This document shows, piece by piece, positions 25,921 through 34,658 of a stretch of 64,000 bases of DNA. Origin of the DNA: Natronoglomus mannanivorans (GTDB lineage Archaea > Halobacteriota > Halobacteria > Halobacteriales > Natrialbaceae); assembly GCA_025517485.1 (NCBI GenBank), contig JAOPKB010000001.1:248001-312000 (forward strand), given 5' to 3'. The position numbers and the translations under genes were made by a program. Positions within the stretch are counted from its first letter, which is position 1. Each line of letters begins with the position of its first letter. Under the pieces are notes generated by a model, which made no database searches, was not told the origin of the DNA, and saw only the letters and a program-made list of their open reading frames with translations.

Positions 25921-27612
25921 TCAGGTAAAAGCCACCGAAACGCCGGCGTCTCCGTCCTCGGAATCGGACGATCGGGCCCGCTCTCGGAGCGCCGACTGCA
26001 ACCGCTGGCGGGTCGTCTCGTTGATCTCCCGTGCGACCTCGTACTCGAGATCGTAGATCGTCGGCGTCGCCCAGAAGAACGTCCGGGAGCTCGCAGTGTC
26101 GACGACCAGCGAGGCGAGGCCGAGTCGACGCTGGAAGATCGATCGGCGGGTCGAAACCGTCTGGAGGCGGTAGTAGGGGACGACCGTCGTCCGTCGCTTC
26201 CAGAAGCCCGATCGGATCACGAGGTTGTCCTCGCCGACGTAGTAGCCGAGGTTCACCCAGCGGAGGTGGGCCGCTGGCGGGACGGCGAGGAAGACGACCG
26301 CGGCGAGCCACCAGTTCTCGACGGCGGTCACGAGCGAGAGTCCGAACGCGCCAGCGACGACGACGCCGGCGATAATCGAGTACCGACCGAGGTAGCGACG
26401 GCGGGCGACCGTCGTGGGCCGACGGAAGGACGGCCGTTCGAGACCGGAGAGCCGTTCGGCGAACCCGTACACCCGTCGCTTTCGGGCGAGCGGAATCGCC
26501 GACTGACTCCCGCCGCCGCTGTCGGGTCCGTAGCCTGCGGTCTCGATCCACAGTCCGGCGTAGCCAATCTGGCGCTGGAGAGGATTGTCCGAGACCGTCA
26601 GCGACTGGACCTTCTCGAGGGGGATGCTCCCGCTGTAGCGCTGGAGCAACCCGCGTTCGTAGACGAGGTCCTCGCCGGCGCGGCCGACCTGAAAGCCGTA
26701 GTAGCCGAGGAAGGTGTAGACGACGCTGAACAGGTAGGTCAGGGCCAGCCCGTTGACGAGCGAGATGATCCCGAAGACGCCGTACTCGAGGGGGGAAGCG
26801 GAGTCGAGATTCGCCGGGCCGCCGAGGGGTTCGGCCATCGAGATGAGGAGGCCGAAGATGGCGTCGTTCGCGAACAGCAAGAGGAACAACACGCCGCCGA
26901 CGGCGGCGAACGAGAACGAGGTGAACGAGTAGAGGCCCAGCTCTCTCGAGGAGAGTTCGAAGAGACGCGTCGGTTCGCCGTGGTCGACGGGTTGTTCGTG
27001 GCGTTCGTCCTCGCTCACGCCCGGATCCGAGTGACGTTCTGGAGTGGCGGCGGTCTCGAGGTCCGCCGTCTCGTTGCTGGTCGCCTCCTCGTCCTCGTCT
27101 TCGTCGGACGACGCTGTCTCTGCCTCCGTCGCCGACCGCTCGCCGTTGGCCGCCGCAGTGAGTCGCCGAATCTCCCGCTGGAGTCGGTTCGCCTCGTCCT
27201 CGCTGACGAAGTTCAGTTGCGCTTCGGTGTCGCCGCCACCGGCGGTCTCGATGGTGACGACGGCGACGCCGAGCAGTTGCTGGACGAGTCCCTGCCGGAC
27301 GTCGACGTTCTGGATCCGCCTGAACGGAATCTCGCGCGACCGTCGCGAGAACACGCCGGAGGAGAGATCGAACGTATCCTGCGTGAGTGCGTACTCGAAC
27401 CGGTAGTAGTAGGTGAGCCCGTAGGCGACGCCGGCGACCAGCCCGATCGGTGCGAGGTAGATCGACCAGACCGGATCGACCGCGTCGGTGACACTCGAGA
27501 GCACGCCGATCAAGAAGAACGGAACCGACAGGCCGACGATGCCCCGGTTGAGCGTGGTCGTCACCGCGCTGAACGGGTGAAGTCGGTTCATCTCGGGAGA
27601 CTCAGACGCCAT
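25921..27612 (-). CDS. Large bacterial-type PH-domain membrane protein (copy B, YdbT-like)
   Basis: 563 residues with the same layout as copy A: paired spans followed by bPH_2 domains, three times. Matching landmarks are FRRIQNVDVRQGLVQQLLGV, VYERGLLQRYSGSIPLEKVQ and IRSGFWKRRTTVVPYYRLQ. An acidic spacer (EAETASSDEDEDEEATSNET) sits between domains 1 and 2. It lacks the 90-residue charged tail of copy A. It overlaps the small partner by 11 bases and is followed after 20 bases by fumC. Confidence 0.88.
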   Translation of the reverse strand: MASESPEMNRLHPFSAVTTTLNRGIVGLSVPFFLIGVLSSVTDAVDPVWSIYLAPIGLVAGVAYGLTYYYRFEYALTQDTFDLSSGVFSRRSREIPFRRIQNVDVRQGLVQQLLGVAVVTIETAGGGDTEAQLNFVSEDEANRLQREIRRLTAAANGERSATEAETASSDEDEDEEATSNETADLETAATPERHSDPGVSEDERHEQPVDHGEPTRLFELSSRELGLYSFTSFSFAAVGGVLFLLLFANDAIFGLLISMAEPLGGPANLDSASPLEYGVFGIISLVNGLALTYLFSVVYTFLGYYGFQVGRAGEDLVYERGLLQRYSGSIPLEKVQSLTVSDNPLQRQIGYAGLWIETAGYGPDSGGGSQSAIPLARKRRVYGFAERLSGLERPSFRRPTTVARRRYLGRYSIIAGVVVAGAFGLSLVTAVENWWLAAVVFLAVPPAAHLRWVNLGYYVGEDNLVIRSGFWKRRTTVVPYYRLQTVSTRRSIFQRRLGLASLVVDTASSRTFFWATPTIYDLEYEVAREINETTRQRLQSALRERARSSDSEDGDAGVSVAFT

Positions 27613-28063
27613 CGTCGGCCTCGCTGTCGACTGCGAGCTCGCGAAGCGTGTTCTGTAGCTTGCGGGCGCGGTCCGGCGTCAACCCCGGGACGCGGACGTC
27701 CGCGTTGCGCGATCCCGCCGTGTAGACGACGACGCTCGAGAGCCCCAGCGCCCGTTCTATGGGTCCGAACTGGGTGTCGACGTGCTGGACGCGGACGAAC
27801 GGGACCGCCGTTTCGACGAACGTGATCACGCCCCGCTCCAGATAGAGCGCGTCGTCCTGCAGTTCGAAGCGCCACTGCTTGTACAGGACGACGGCGTAGA
27901 CGATGCCGAGGATCGCGCCGATCGCGACGACACCGATCGGAACGACCGTCGGAAACGACACGATCCAGGCGTCGACTGCGGCGAGGACGACGCCGACGAC
28001 GACCGCGGCGAGTGCCGCCTGTGCGATCCAGAGGAGTCTGATGCGGGGATGAAGCACTTCCAT
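27602..28063 (-). CDS. Small PH-domain membrane protein (copy B, YdbS-like)
   Basis: 153 residues: MEVLHPRIRLLWIAQAAL, two spans, then one bPH_2 domain (FELQDDALYLERGVITFV, VPFVRVQHVDTQFGPIERA, VVVYTAGSRNADVRVPGL). By eye it is clearly homologous to the small protein at 22739-23227. First gene of the minus-strand set small PH, large PH, fumC. Confidence 0.88.
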   Translation of the reverse strand: MEVLHPRIRLLWIAQAALAAVVVGVVLAAVDAWIVSFPTVVPIGVVAIGAILGIVYAVVLYKQWRFELQDDALYLERGVITFVETAVPFVRVQHVDTQFGPIERALGLSSVVVYTAGSRNADVRVPGLTPDRARKLQNTLRELAVDSEADDGV

Positions 28064-28314
28064 ACGCGAGACATTTCAGCAGGGTACGATAAAGGTGGGG
28101 TTCGGAGCGCGATAGCTGTTCTCGAGTGTCGTTTCTGCTCACGCTCGTCGTCCACTTCCGATGTGCGTCGAGGGAGTGTGGACAGCGTATCGAGGGTTCG
28201 ACCAATCGTTCCGAAATGTGACACTGTAATGGGTTTGAATGACAGAATAATTTGAATATCGAACAACCATTATGGGACCCGGGGTGGACGTGATACGTTG
28301 GAGGGTGTGAGAAC

Positions 28315-29619
28315 ATGACACACAACGGCGCGAGGAGCAGACGTGCGTACCTGAAAGCAACCGCAACGGGGACGGCGATTCTCGTCGGCACGACAGGTCT
28401 GGGCCAGGCCGGAGCCAGCGCTCAGGAAGAAGGTGCCGACTTCGAGGAATTCGAAATCGTCCACTGGTGGACCGCCGGCGGCGAGGAGGAGGCGCTGAAC
28501 GCCCTCCTCGAAGGCTACCAGGAGGAGTATCCCGGAGTCGAAATCGACAACAACCCCGCACCCGGCGGTGCGGGATCGGCACTCGACGCTGCGGTCCGCT
28601 CACGAGTGGTCGACCAGACGCCGCCGAGTACGTTCCAGATCTGGCCGGGCGAGTCGCTCCGTCCGTACACCGACGCCGACATCCTCGAGAGTGTCGAGGA
28701 TCTCTGGGACGACGAGATGCGCGAGGCCTACCTCGAGAGCGTGATGGACGTCGCGAGTCCGGACGACGAGCTCGTCTCGGTCCCGATCAACATCCACCGG
28801 TTGAACAACCTGTTCTACAACGTCGAGGTCGTCGAGGACGCAGGCATCGACCCCGACGGAATCGAGGATCCGACCGACCTCCTCGACGCGCTCGAGACCG
28901 CCGACGAGGCCGGCTACACCGGCATGGCACACCAGACCTCGAGCGAGTGGTCGACGGTACAGCTCTGGGAGACGGTGTTGATCGCCGAACACGGCGTCGA
29001 GACCTTCGAGCAATACATCGCCGGCGAGACCGATGATCTCGAAGAGGAGGTACGCGAGTCGCTCGAACTCGTCGTCGACTACAGCGAGTACTTCAGTCCC
29101 GACGCGGGCGCGATCGCGTGGGATGAGGGGAACGCCCAGGTGATCGGCGGCGACGCGGCGTTCATCCATCAGGGTGACTGGGCCGCCGGCCAGTACGGTG
29201 AGGCCGACTTCGAGTACGAAGACGAGTGGGACTTCGTTCCCTTCCCCGGGAGCGACGGCGTCTACTCGCTGGTGATGGACTCGTTCGTGATGCCGACGCC
29301 GAACCCGTCACCGGCGGCGACCGAGGCGTTCCTGTCTTACTGCGGGACGGTCGACGCACAGGAGCGGTTCAACCCCATCAAGGGGTCGATTCCGCCCCGA
29401 ACGGACGTTCCCACCGACGAGTTCCCGCCGTTCTTGCAGGACCAGATGGACGACTTCGAGAACTCCGACGAACAGCCGACGACCATCGCCCACGGGAGCG
29501 CCGTGCGACCCGAAATAAAGAGCGAGATCGAGGAGACGTTCTCCCGCTTCCTCGAGACCTGGGACGTCGACGACACGACGCAGGGGCTCTTGCAGGCACA
29601 TCAGGCCGCGGGCTACTGA
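28315..29619 (+). CDS. Sugar ABC transporter solute-binding protein, Tat-exported
   Basis: 434 residues. The N-terminus SRRAYLKATATGTAILVGTT is a twin-arginine signal; there is no lipobox cysteine, and cleavage after an AxA-like site (GASAQ) would release or loosely hold the protein. The body is a family 1 sugar receptor: FEIVHWWTAGGEEEALNAL, GGDAAFIHQGDWAAGQYG, and PNPSPAATEAFLSYCGTVDA. It is the first gene of the second complete importer in the window. The permease follows after 24 bases. Substrate unknown, probably a mono- or disaccharide. Confidence 0.93.
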   Translation: MTHNGARSRRAYLKATATGTAILVGTTGLGQAGASAQEEGADFEEFEIVHWWTAGGEEEALNALLEGYQEEYPGVEIDNNPAPGGAGSALDAAVRSRVVDQTPPSTFQIWPGESLRPYTDADILESVEDLWDDEMREAYLESVMDVASPDDELVSVPINIHRLNNLFYNVEVVEDAGIDPDGIEDPTDLLDALETADEAGYTGMAHQTSSEWSTVQLWETVLIAEHGVETFEQYIAGETDDLEEEVRESLELVVDYSEYFSPDAGAIAWDEGNAQVIGGDAAFIHQGDWAAGQYGEADFEYEDEWDFVPFPGSDGVYSLVMDSFVMPTPNPSPAATEAFLSYCGTVDAQERFNPIKGSIPPRTDVPTDEFPPFLQDQMDDFENSDEQPTTIAHGSAVRPEIKSEIEETFSRFLETWDVDDTTQGLLQAHQAAGY

Positions 29620-29643
29620 CCGGAGAGACGAAGACGAGTACGA

Positions 29644-30759
29644 ATGATCGATCCCCTCTCTCGAACCCTCGCACGAACGCGCTGGCTCCATCGACGGATC
29701 CGCGCTCGAGTCGGTCGCACGGACGGTGGCGGGAGCGAACGGAGTAGGAGAGAGGAGACAGAACGGAACGCGAAATCCGAGACGGAGGGACAGTCGTCGA
29801 CGGACGACCGTCGACCCCGTCCCCGCCCCGACGGCAGAGAGACGGTACGGGCGGTCGAGACCGACGGCTGGCTCGCCCGACTCCGTTGGAGCGCTGGCCT
29901 CCAGGCAGCGATCTTCTGGGTACCACCGTTCGTATTGATGGGCTGGTTCGTCTACGGCGCGATCGGCTGGAACTTCCTCATTTCGCTGACCGACTGGAGC
30001 GGGCTGGGCCAGCCCCAGTACGAGACGTTCAACCTGGAAATGTACGCACGGATGCTCGAGGACCGGTCGTTCGTCGCGGCAGCGCGCAATACCGTCGTCT
30101 TGCTGATCGCGTTCACGGGTGCCGCACTCGGTATCGGCCTCCTGCTGGCGATCCTCGTCGATCAGGGAATCCGCTTCGAGAACACGTTCCGGACGATCTA
30201 TCTGCTCCCGATGAGCCTCTCGTTCGTCGTGACGGCGATCTTCTGGGCGTGGATGTACAACCCGGAGACGGGGATGATCAACGTCGTCCTCGGCGGACTC
30301 GGCGCGGACGCGCTCGCGATGAACTGGATGAGCGATCCGCGGACGAAGCTGTTCTCGATCATCCTCGCGTTAACCTGGCAGTTCAGCGGCTACTGTATGA
30401 TCGTCTACCTCGCCGGATTGCGGACCATTCCCGACGCCCACTACGAGGCCGCCAGAGTCGACGGTGCGAGCACCGTGCGCATGTACTGGCGGGTCATCTT
30501 GCCCCAGCTGCAGGCTGCGACGACCAGCGCGGCGATCGTGCTGATGGTCTTCTCGTTGAAGGCGTTCGATTTCATCTTCGTCATGTACGGCGACACACCC
30601 GGTCCGTCGGCGGACATCCTCGCGGTGATGATGTTCCGCGAGGCGTTCTCGCGGACGAACTGGGCCTACGGCTCGGCGATCGCGATGGTCCTGTTCTTGC
30701 TGGCGCTCGCGGTGATCGCACCGTACATCTACATGCAGTATCGACGGGGTGAGCTCTGA
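29644..30759 (+). CDS. Sugar ABC transporter permease, MalF/UgpA type
   Basis: 371 residues. An unusually long polar, Arg/Glu-rich N-terminus of about 80 residues precedes the first span (AAIFWVPPFVLMGWFVYGAI). Six spans in all. The EAA loop is YEAARVDGASTVRMYWRVIL near residue 285. Its last base overlaps the first base of the next permease (TGATG), so translation is coupled. The N-terminus could start further downstream, but no better start is evident. Confidence 0.92.
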   Translation: MIDPLSRTLARTRWLHRRIRARVGRTDGGGSERSRREETERNAKSETEGQSSTDDRRPRPRPDGRETVRAVETDGWLARLRWSAGLQAAIFWVPPFVLMGWFVYGAIGWNFLISLTDWSGLGQPQYETFNLEMYARMLEDRSFVAAARNTVVLLIAFTGAALGIGLLLAILVDQGIRFENTFRTIYLLPMSLSFVVTAIFWAWMYNPETGMINVVLGGLGADALAMNWMSDPRTKLFSIILALTWQFSGYCMIVYLAGLRTIPDAHYEAARVDGASTVRMYWRVILPQLQAATTSAAIVLMVFSLKAFDFIFVMYGDTPGPSADILAVMMFREAFSRTNWAYGSAIAMVLFLLALAVIAPYIYMQYRRGEL

Positions 30760-31697
30760 TGGGAACCGGAGAGTCGACGACCACCGAAGCCGCTACCGAA
30801 ACCGAGTCCGCCCGCGCTCGAGCGACCCGTGGACTCGACCGGGTCGGCGGCCGCCGAATCGCGCTGTACCTCGTGCTGCTGGCGCTCATCGTGCTGTATC
30901 TCTCGCCGCTGTGGAGCGGCTTTACGACGTCACTGAAGACGGCGGCCGGGTTCGCGACGACGACGCCGATCACGCCGCCACTGCCGGAGTACGTCACCAC
31001 GGAGGCGTGGCTCGAGGCGTGGGGTCGCATGCGTTTTGCGATGGTCAACAGCCTCGTCTTCGTCCTTCCTGCGACCGTCCTCTCGGCGTTTCTCGGGAGT
31101 CTCGCGGCCTACGGGTTGACGAAGATCGACTGGCGCGGACAGATCGCGATCCTCCTGTTGTTCCTGATCGGCGTGTTCATCCCGTACCAGTCGGTGCTCG
31201 TCCCGCTCCGGCAGTTCTGGACGATAGTCGACCTGCCGTCGTTGCTGGCGTTCTCGTCGACGCTGGCGGCGCGTTCGGATCTGATCGCGCTCGCGATCAC
31301 CCACACCGCCTACGGAATCCCGATCTGTACGATCCTGTTTCGGGGCTACTACCTGACTATCGACGACGACATCGTCGAGGCGGCGAAACTCGACGGCGCG
31401 AGCAGCATTCGGATCTACCGCCGGATCATCCTCCCGCTCTCGAAACCGATGTTCGCCGTGACGCTCATCTACCAGTTCACGAACATCTGGAACGACCTGC
31501 TGTTCGCGCTCGTGCTCGTTCGGACGAGTCGGAACTTCGTCGCAACACAGGCGTTGAACGAACTGCAGGGGGCGATGGTCGGCCAGTACAACCTGCAGAT
31601 GGCCGGCGCGTTCATCGTCGCGCTCCCGACGCTGATCATCTACGTCGTCTTCGGCAGCCAGTTCGCCAAAGGACTCTCGGGTGAATCGGGCGGATGA
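30759..31697 (+). CDS. Sugar ABC transporter permease, MalG/UgpE type
   Basis: 312 residues, six spans. First span IALYLVLLALIVLYLSPLWS near residue 35; EAA loop EAAKLDGASSIRIYRRIILP near 205. The Thr/Glu-rich N-terminus (TTTEAATETESARA) is another short period-6 repeat. Pairs with the preceding permease to form the membrane channel. Confidence 0.92.
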   Translation: MGTGESTTTEAATETESARARATRGLDRVGGRRIALYLVLLALIVLYLSPLWSGFTTSLKTAAGFATTTPITPPLPEYVTTEAWLEAWGRMRFAMVNSLVFVLPATVLSAFLGSLAAYGLTKIDWRGQIAILLLFLIGVFIPYQSVLVPLRQFWTIVDLPSLLAFSSTLAARSDLIALAITHTAYGIPICTILFRGYYLTIDDDIVEAAKLDGASSIRIYRRIILPLSKPMFAVTLIYQFTNIWNDLLFALVLVRTSRNFVATQALNELQGAMVGQYNLQMAGAFIVALPTLIIYVVFGSQFAKGLSGESGG

Positions 31698-31741
31698 GCG
31701 GAAGAGAGACCGTGACAACGACCACAACGACTTGATCCACC

Positions 31742-32938
31742 ATGGCAGCACTCACACTCGACCACGTCACCAAACGGTTTCAGGACGGCACCGACGAGAT
31801 CGTCGCCGTCGACGACGTCTCGATCGAGGTCGCCGACGGCGAGTTCCTCGTCCTCGTCGGTCCCTCGGGATGTGGGAAATCGACGACACTCCGAATGATC
31901 GCCGGACTCGAGACGACGACGGAGGGTTCGATCTTCCTCGACGACGAGCCGATCGCCCACCGCCCGCCACAGCGTCGGGACGTCGCGATGGTCTTCCAGA
32001 GCTACGCACTCTACCCGCACATGACTGTCCGCGAGAACATGGCGTTCGGCCTCGAGGAGTCGACGTCGATGCCCGACGACCGGATCAGGGAGACCGTCGA
32101 AGAGACGGCTCAGATGCTCGACATCAGCGAGTTGCTCGACCGCAAGCCGGGCGAACTCTCGGGTGGCCAGCAACAGCGCGTCGCGCTCGGCCGGGCGATC
32201 GTCCGGGACCCACAGGCGTTCCTGATGGACGAACCGCTCTCGAATCTCGACGCGAAACTCCGTTCGGAGATGCGGACCGAACTCCAGCGACTCCAGCACG
32301 ACCTCGACGTCACGACGATATACGTCACTCACGACCAGACCGAGGCGATGACGATGGGTGACCGGATCGCGATCCTCGACGGCGGTCGCCTCCAGCAGGT
32401 CGCGACGCCCCTCGAGTGTTACCACCAGCCGGCGAACCTGTTCGTCGCGGGATTCATCGGCGAACCGTCGATGAACGTCTTCGACGTGACGTACGATCCG
32501 GCCGACGGGAAACTCGTCGGCGATACGATCGAGTATCCACTCTCCCAATCGGTCCGCGACGATATCGGGGATCGGACCGACCTCGTCCTCGGAGTTCGTC
32601 CGGAGGACGTCCGGATCGTAGGCGGGCGCGAGGACCGGCTCGATTCGAATCCGGCCCACGAATTCGACGTCACCGTCGACGTCGTCGAACCGATGGGCGA
32701 CCAGAATACCGTCTACGTCACGCTCGGTCACCACTCGTTTGCCGCAGTGATTCCCGGACTCCAGTCGATCACGGAGGGGGTGACCGAAACGGTTCATCTT
32801 CCCGAGTCGGCAATTCACCTCTTCGACGCACGAACGGGTGAGGCGATTCACAACCGATCGCTCGAGGCGGTCGACGAGGACGTGAATCGGTCCACAGAAA
32901 CGGAGACGGAGACCGAGACGGAAACAGAAACGGACTGA
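31742..32938 (+). CDS. Sugar ABC transporter ATPase, MalK/UgpC type
   Basis: 398 residues. Walker A GPSGCGKSTTLRM, signature LSGGQQQRVALGRAI, Walker B AFLMDEPLSNLDAK, switch histidine in YVTHDQTEAM, then a TOBE region (LGVRPEDVRIV, DVVEPMGDQNTVYV). The extreme C-terminus is a pure Thr-Glu repeat coded at 32894-32932. It starts 44 bases after the second permease and completes the importer begun at 28315. Confidence 0.95.
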   Translation: MAALTLDHVTKRFQDGTDEIVAVDDVSIEVADGEFLVLVGPSGCGKSTTLRMIAGLETTTEGSIFLDDEPIAHRPPQRRDVAMVFQSYALYPHMTVRENMAFGLEESTSMPDDRIRETVEETAQMLDISELLDRKPGELSGGQQQRVALGRAIVRDPQAFLMDEPLSNLDAKLRSEMRTELQRLQHDLDVTTIYVTHDQTEAMTMGDRIAILDGGRLQQVATPLECYHQPANLFVAGFIGEPSMNVFDVTYDPADGKLVGDTIEYPLSQSVRDDIGDRTDLVLGVRPEDVRIVGGREDRLDSNPAHEFDVTVDVVEPMGDQNTVYVTLGHHSFAAVIPGLQSITEGVTETVHLPESAIHLFDARTGEAIHNRSLEAVDEDVNRSTETETETETETETD

Positions 32939-33017
32939 TCGAGTCATCGAACCCGGCTGTCTCTCAGCTCACCAGTCGACGAGTCTCGATCGAGAACCGT
33001 CTGCTATTCGAAACTGA

Positions 33018-33272
33018 TCACCTCTCCCGTTTTTCGTACTCCTCGGGCGTGTACGTCGAGAGCTCGAGGGCGTGGATGTCGGTCGTCATGTGTTCGCCCA
33101 GCGCGTCGTAGACCTGCTGGTGTTGCTGGACGAGGGAAACGCCCTCGAAGGCCGGCGAGACGACCGTCGCGGCGAGATGGTCGTCGTCGTGCTCTCCACG
33201 TGCGCGTGTGACTGTCGCCTGTGCGTCCTCGAGTCCGTCCTCGATGAGTCGTTCGACGTCGTCGGTGTCCAT
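33018..33272 (-). CDS. BolA family protein
   Basis: 84 residues. The compact BolA fold is recognisable from the N-terminal helix VERLIEDGLEDAQATVTRA, the central strand HLAATVVSPAFEGVSLVQQH with the conserved Phe and His, and the late HALELSTYTPEEY. BolA proteins work with monothiol glutaredoxins or Fe-S carriers in iron-sulfur handling, or in transcription control. Start at MDTDDVERLIEDG (33272), since upstream residues are not part of the fold. Confidence 0.88.
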   Translation of the reverse strand: MDTDDVERLIEDGLEDAQATVTRARGEHDDDHLAATVVSPAFEGVSLVQQHQQVYDALGEHMTTDIHALELSTYTPEEYEKRER

Positions 33273-33355
33273 GTCTATGTCTCTGTCCCAGTCCTCGAGC
33301 GGTCGGGGCAAAAACGCCGCGGTCTCGCGGTGTCGACGGTGAACTGACCACCGCG

Positions 33356-33361
33356 TTTATA
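33356..33361 (+). promoter_or_regulatory. TATA box for the 161-residue protein gene
   Basis: TTTATA centred 27 bases before the ATG at 33386, implying a leaderless or nearly leaderless transcript. Confidence 0.65.
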
Positions 33362-33385
33362 CTCTTCGCCCGCACTCTCGCGGAT

Positions 33386-33871
33386 ATGTCACTCGCAGCC
33401 GAGACGCGACGCGCGGCCGACGAGCACCCGTTTCTCGTCACCGGGCTCCGCGCGGACGTCGTCAACTTCACCGCGGCGGCACGGTTTCTGGACGTCGACG
33501 GCGAAACCGACGCCGTCGCCACCGCACTGCGGCGCTACGCCGACGACCTCCCCGATCACGAACCAACTGCACGCGACGCACGCGTGACGATGGAAAGCGG
33601 GATCGGCCCCGTCGAGGCGCTCGAGGACGCCCTGCTCGTCGTCGGCGGAACCGCGCTCGGCCGGAGCGATGGAACTCGAACGGCGATCCTGGCAACCGGG
33701 GCGATCGACGCCGATGCGCTCAGAGCGGCGCTCGCGGCGCTCGCTCTCGAGGAAATAGACGTTCACGCGGCGGGGGTCGGCGATGGGACGATGGCGATCG
33801 TCGTCGAGCGACTCGACGGTGCGAACGCGGTTCGGGGGGTCGAACGGGCGCTCGAGTCCGTCCTCGAGTGA
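33386..33871 (+). CDS. Conserved haloarchaeal ACT-like protein
   Basis: 161 residues. The N-terminal half (MSLAAETRRAADEHPFLVTG, VVNFTAAARFLDVDG) looks like a small helical DNA- or protein-binding region. The C-terminal half (EIDVHAAGVGDGTMAIVVER) has the beta-alpha-beta rhythm of an ACT domain. It resembles the DUF7523 group of haloarchaea. Function unknown. Preceded by a good TATA box at 33356. Confidence 0.78.
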   Translation: MSLAAETRRAADEHPFLVTGLRADVVNFTAAARFLDVDGETDAVATALRRYADDLPDHEPTARDARVTMESGIGPVEALEDALLVVGGTALGRSDGTRTAILATGAIDADALRAALAALALEEIDVHAAGVGDGTMAIVVERLDGANAVRGVERALESVLE

Positions 33872-33923
33872 GTGGAGCGGACCTCGTCGTCGGGGGGAAG
33901 AAGGTGGACGGATCGGGGGATCG

Positions 33924-34304
33924 TCACCGAACGATCTCGACACGACGGTTCTCGGCGTCGTACTCGATCAGGCCCGCGTCCTCGAGAATCGGGAGATCGA
34001 CGTGGTAGAGGTAGATCCGGAGTTCGCGACGGTCGACCGCGTCAGTGGGCTCTCGATTCACGGTCGAATCCCGTCGGGGGTTCGCGTCGCCGTTCGTCGA
34101 CCCGACGTCGGCATCGTCGTCACACAGTGCGTCGACGAGTTCGTCGACCGTCGTCGACTCGGATTCCGATTCCAGTTCGCGCTGGAGGTGAGTCAACAGT
34201 CGTCGTCGCCGTTCGACGGCGACGAGTTCGGGGGATTCGATGACGGTGGTGGGATGGATCCCGGGGTGGTCGGAGACAGAGGGTGTGTGATCGTTCTGTA
34301 TCAT
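33924..34304 (-). CDS. DUF7344-type winged-helix protein
   Basis: 126 residues. After a variable N-terminus, VAVERRRRLLTHLQREL and TVDELVDALC look like the start of a winged helix, and LRIYLYHVDLPILEDAGLIEYD is the characteristic wing segment of the haloarchaeal DUF7344 group. A probable small transcription regulator without a sensor domain. A TATA-like CTTTTAC lies about 30 bases upstream. Confidence 0.8.
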   Translation of the reverse strand: MIQNDHTPSVSDHPGIHPTTVIESPELVAVERRRRLLTHLQRELESESESTTVDELVDALCDDDADVGSTNGDANPRRDSTVNREPTDAVDRRELRIYLYHVDLPILEDAGLIEYDAENRRVEIVR

Positions 34305-34658
34305 CGTCTATCACACGCATAGAAGGATCAGTAAAAGGACGTTCTGACCAACGCGTCCAAGAGTCGAGGAACCCGGATCAGTCTGCCGTGTTCGCGGAAG
34401 TCTGTCCGTCCCTCGCCGACCCCTCGGCTGGGGCGTTCGTACCGTCCGTGAGGGTCGTACAGACCGTCGGGTGAGTCGGTTACGCACAGCACCTCCATTT
34501 CGGTCGCGGTCGATCGACACGTCGTCGTCGAGCCGAATCAGTGATGGGTACGCGTTTTGGTGAATAGCGACACGCTCGTCGCAACGTCGGCGATAGCCGC
34601 CTCACTCGCCCATCGCCCATCCAACGCTTTAACTTCGGGCCGCGGATATGGTGGGATA
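34305..34658. other. Divergent intergenic region before cysS
   Basis: About 350 bases. It holds the promoter of the DUF7344 gene (minus strand, near 34331-34338) and the cysS TATA element at 34627-34633. I see no gene between them. Confidence 0.55.
34627..34633 (+). promoter_or_regulatory. TATA-like element for cysS
   Basis: CTTTAAC centred 29 bases before the ATG at 34659. It supports that start over longer in-frame alternatives. Confidence 0.5.

Noticed and set aside
25901..26551. N-terminal extension of FumC
   Set aside because: It overlaps the large PH-domain gene in another frame and is Arg-rich; the canonical FumC start is at 25900.
25822..27825. Long plus-strand open frame opposite the PH-domain gene and the start of fumC
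   Set aside because: It is the mirror of minus-strand genes with clear domains; its translation is a biased Asp/Glu/Arg/Gly string with no motif. The same applies to 19115-20899 and 20871-22250.
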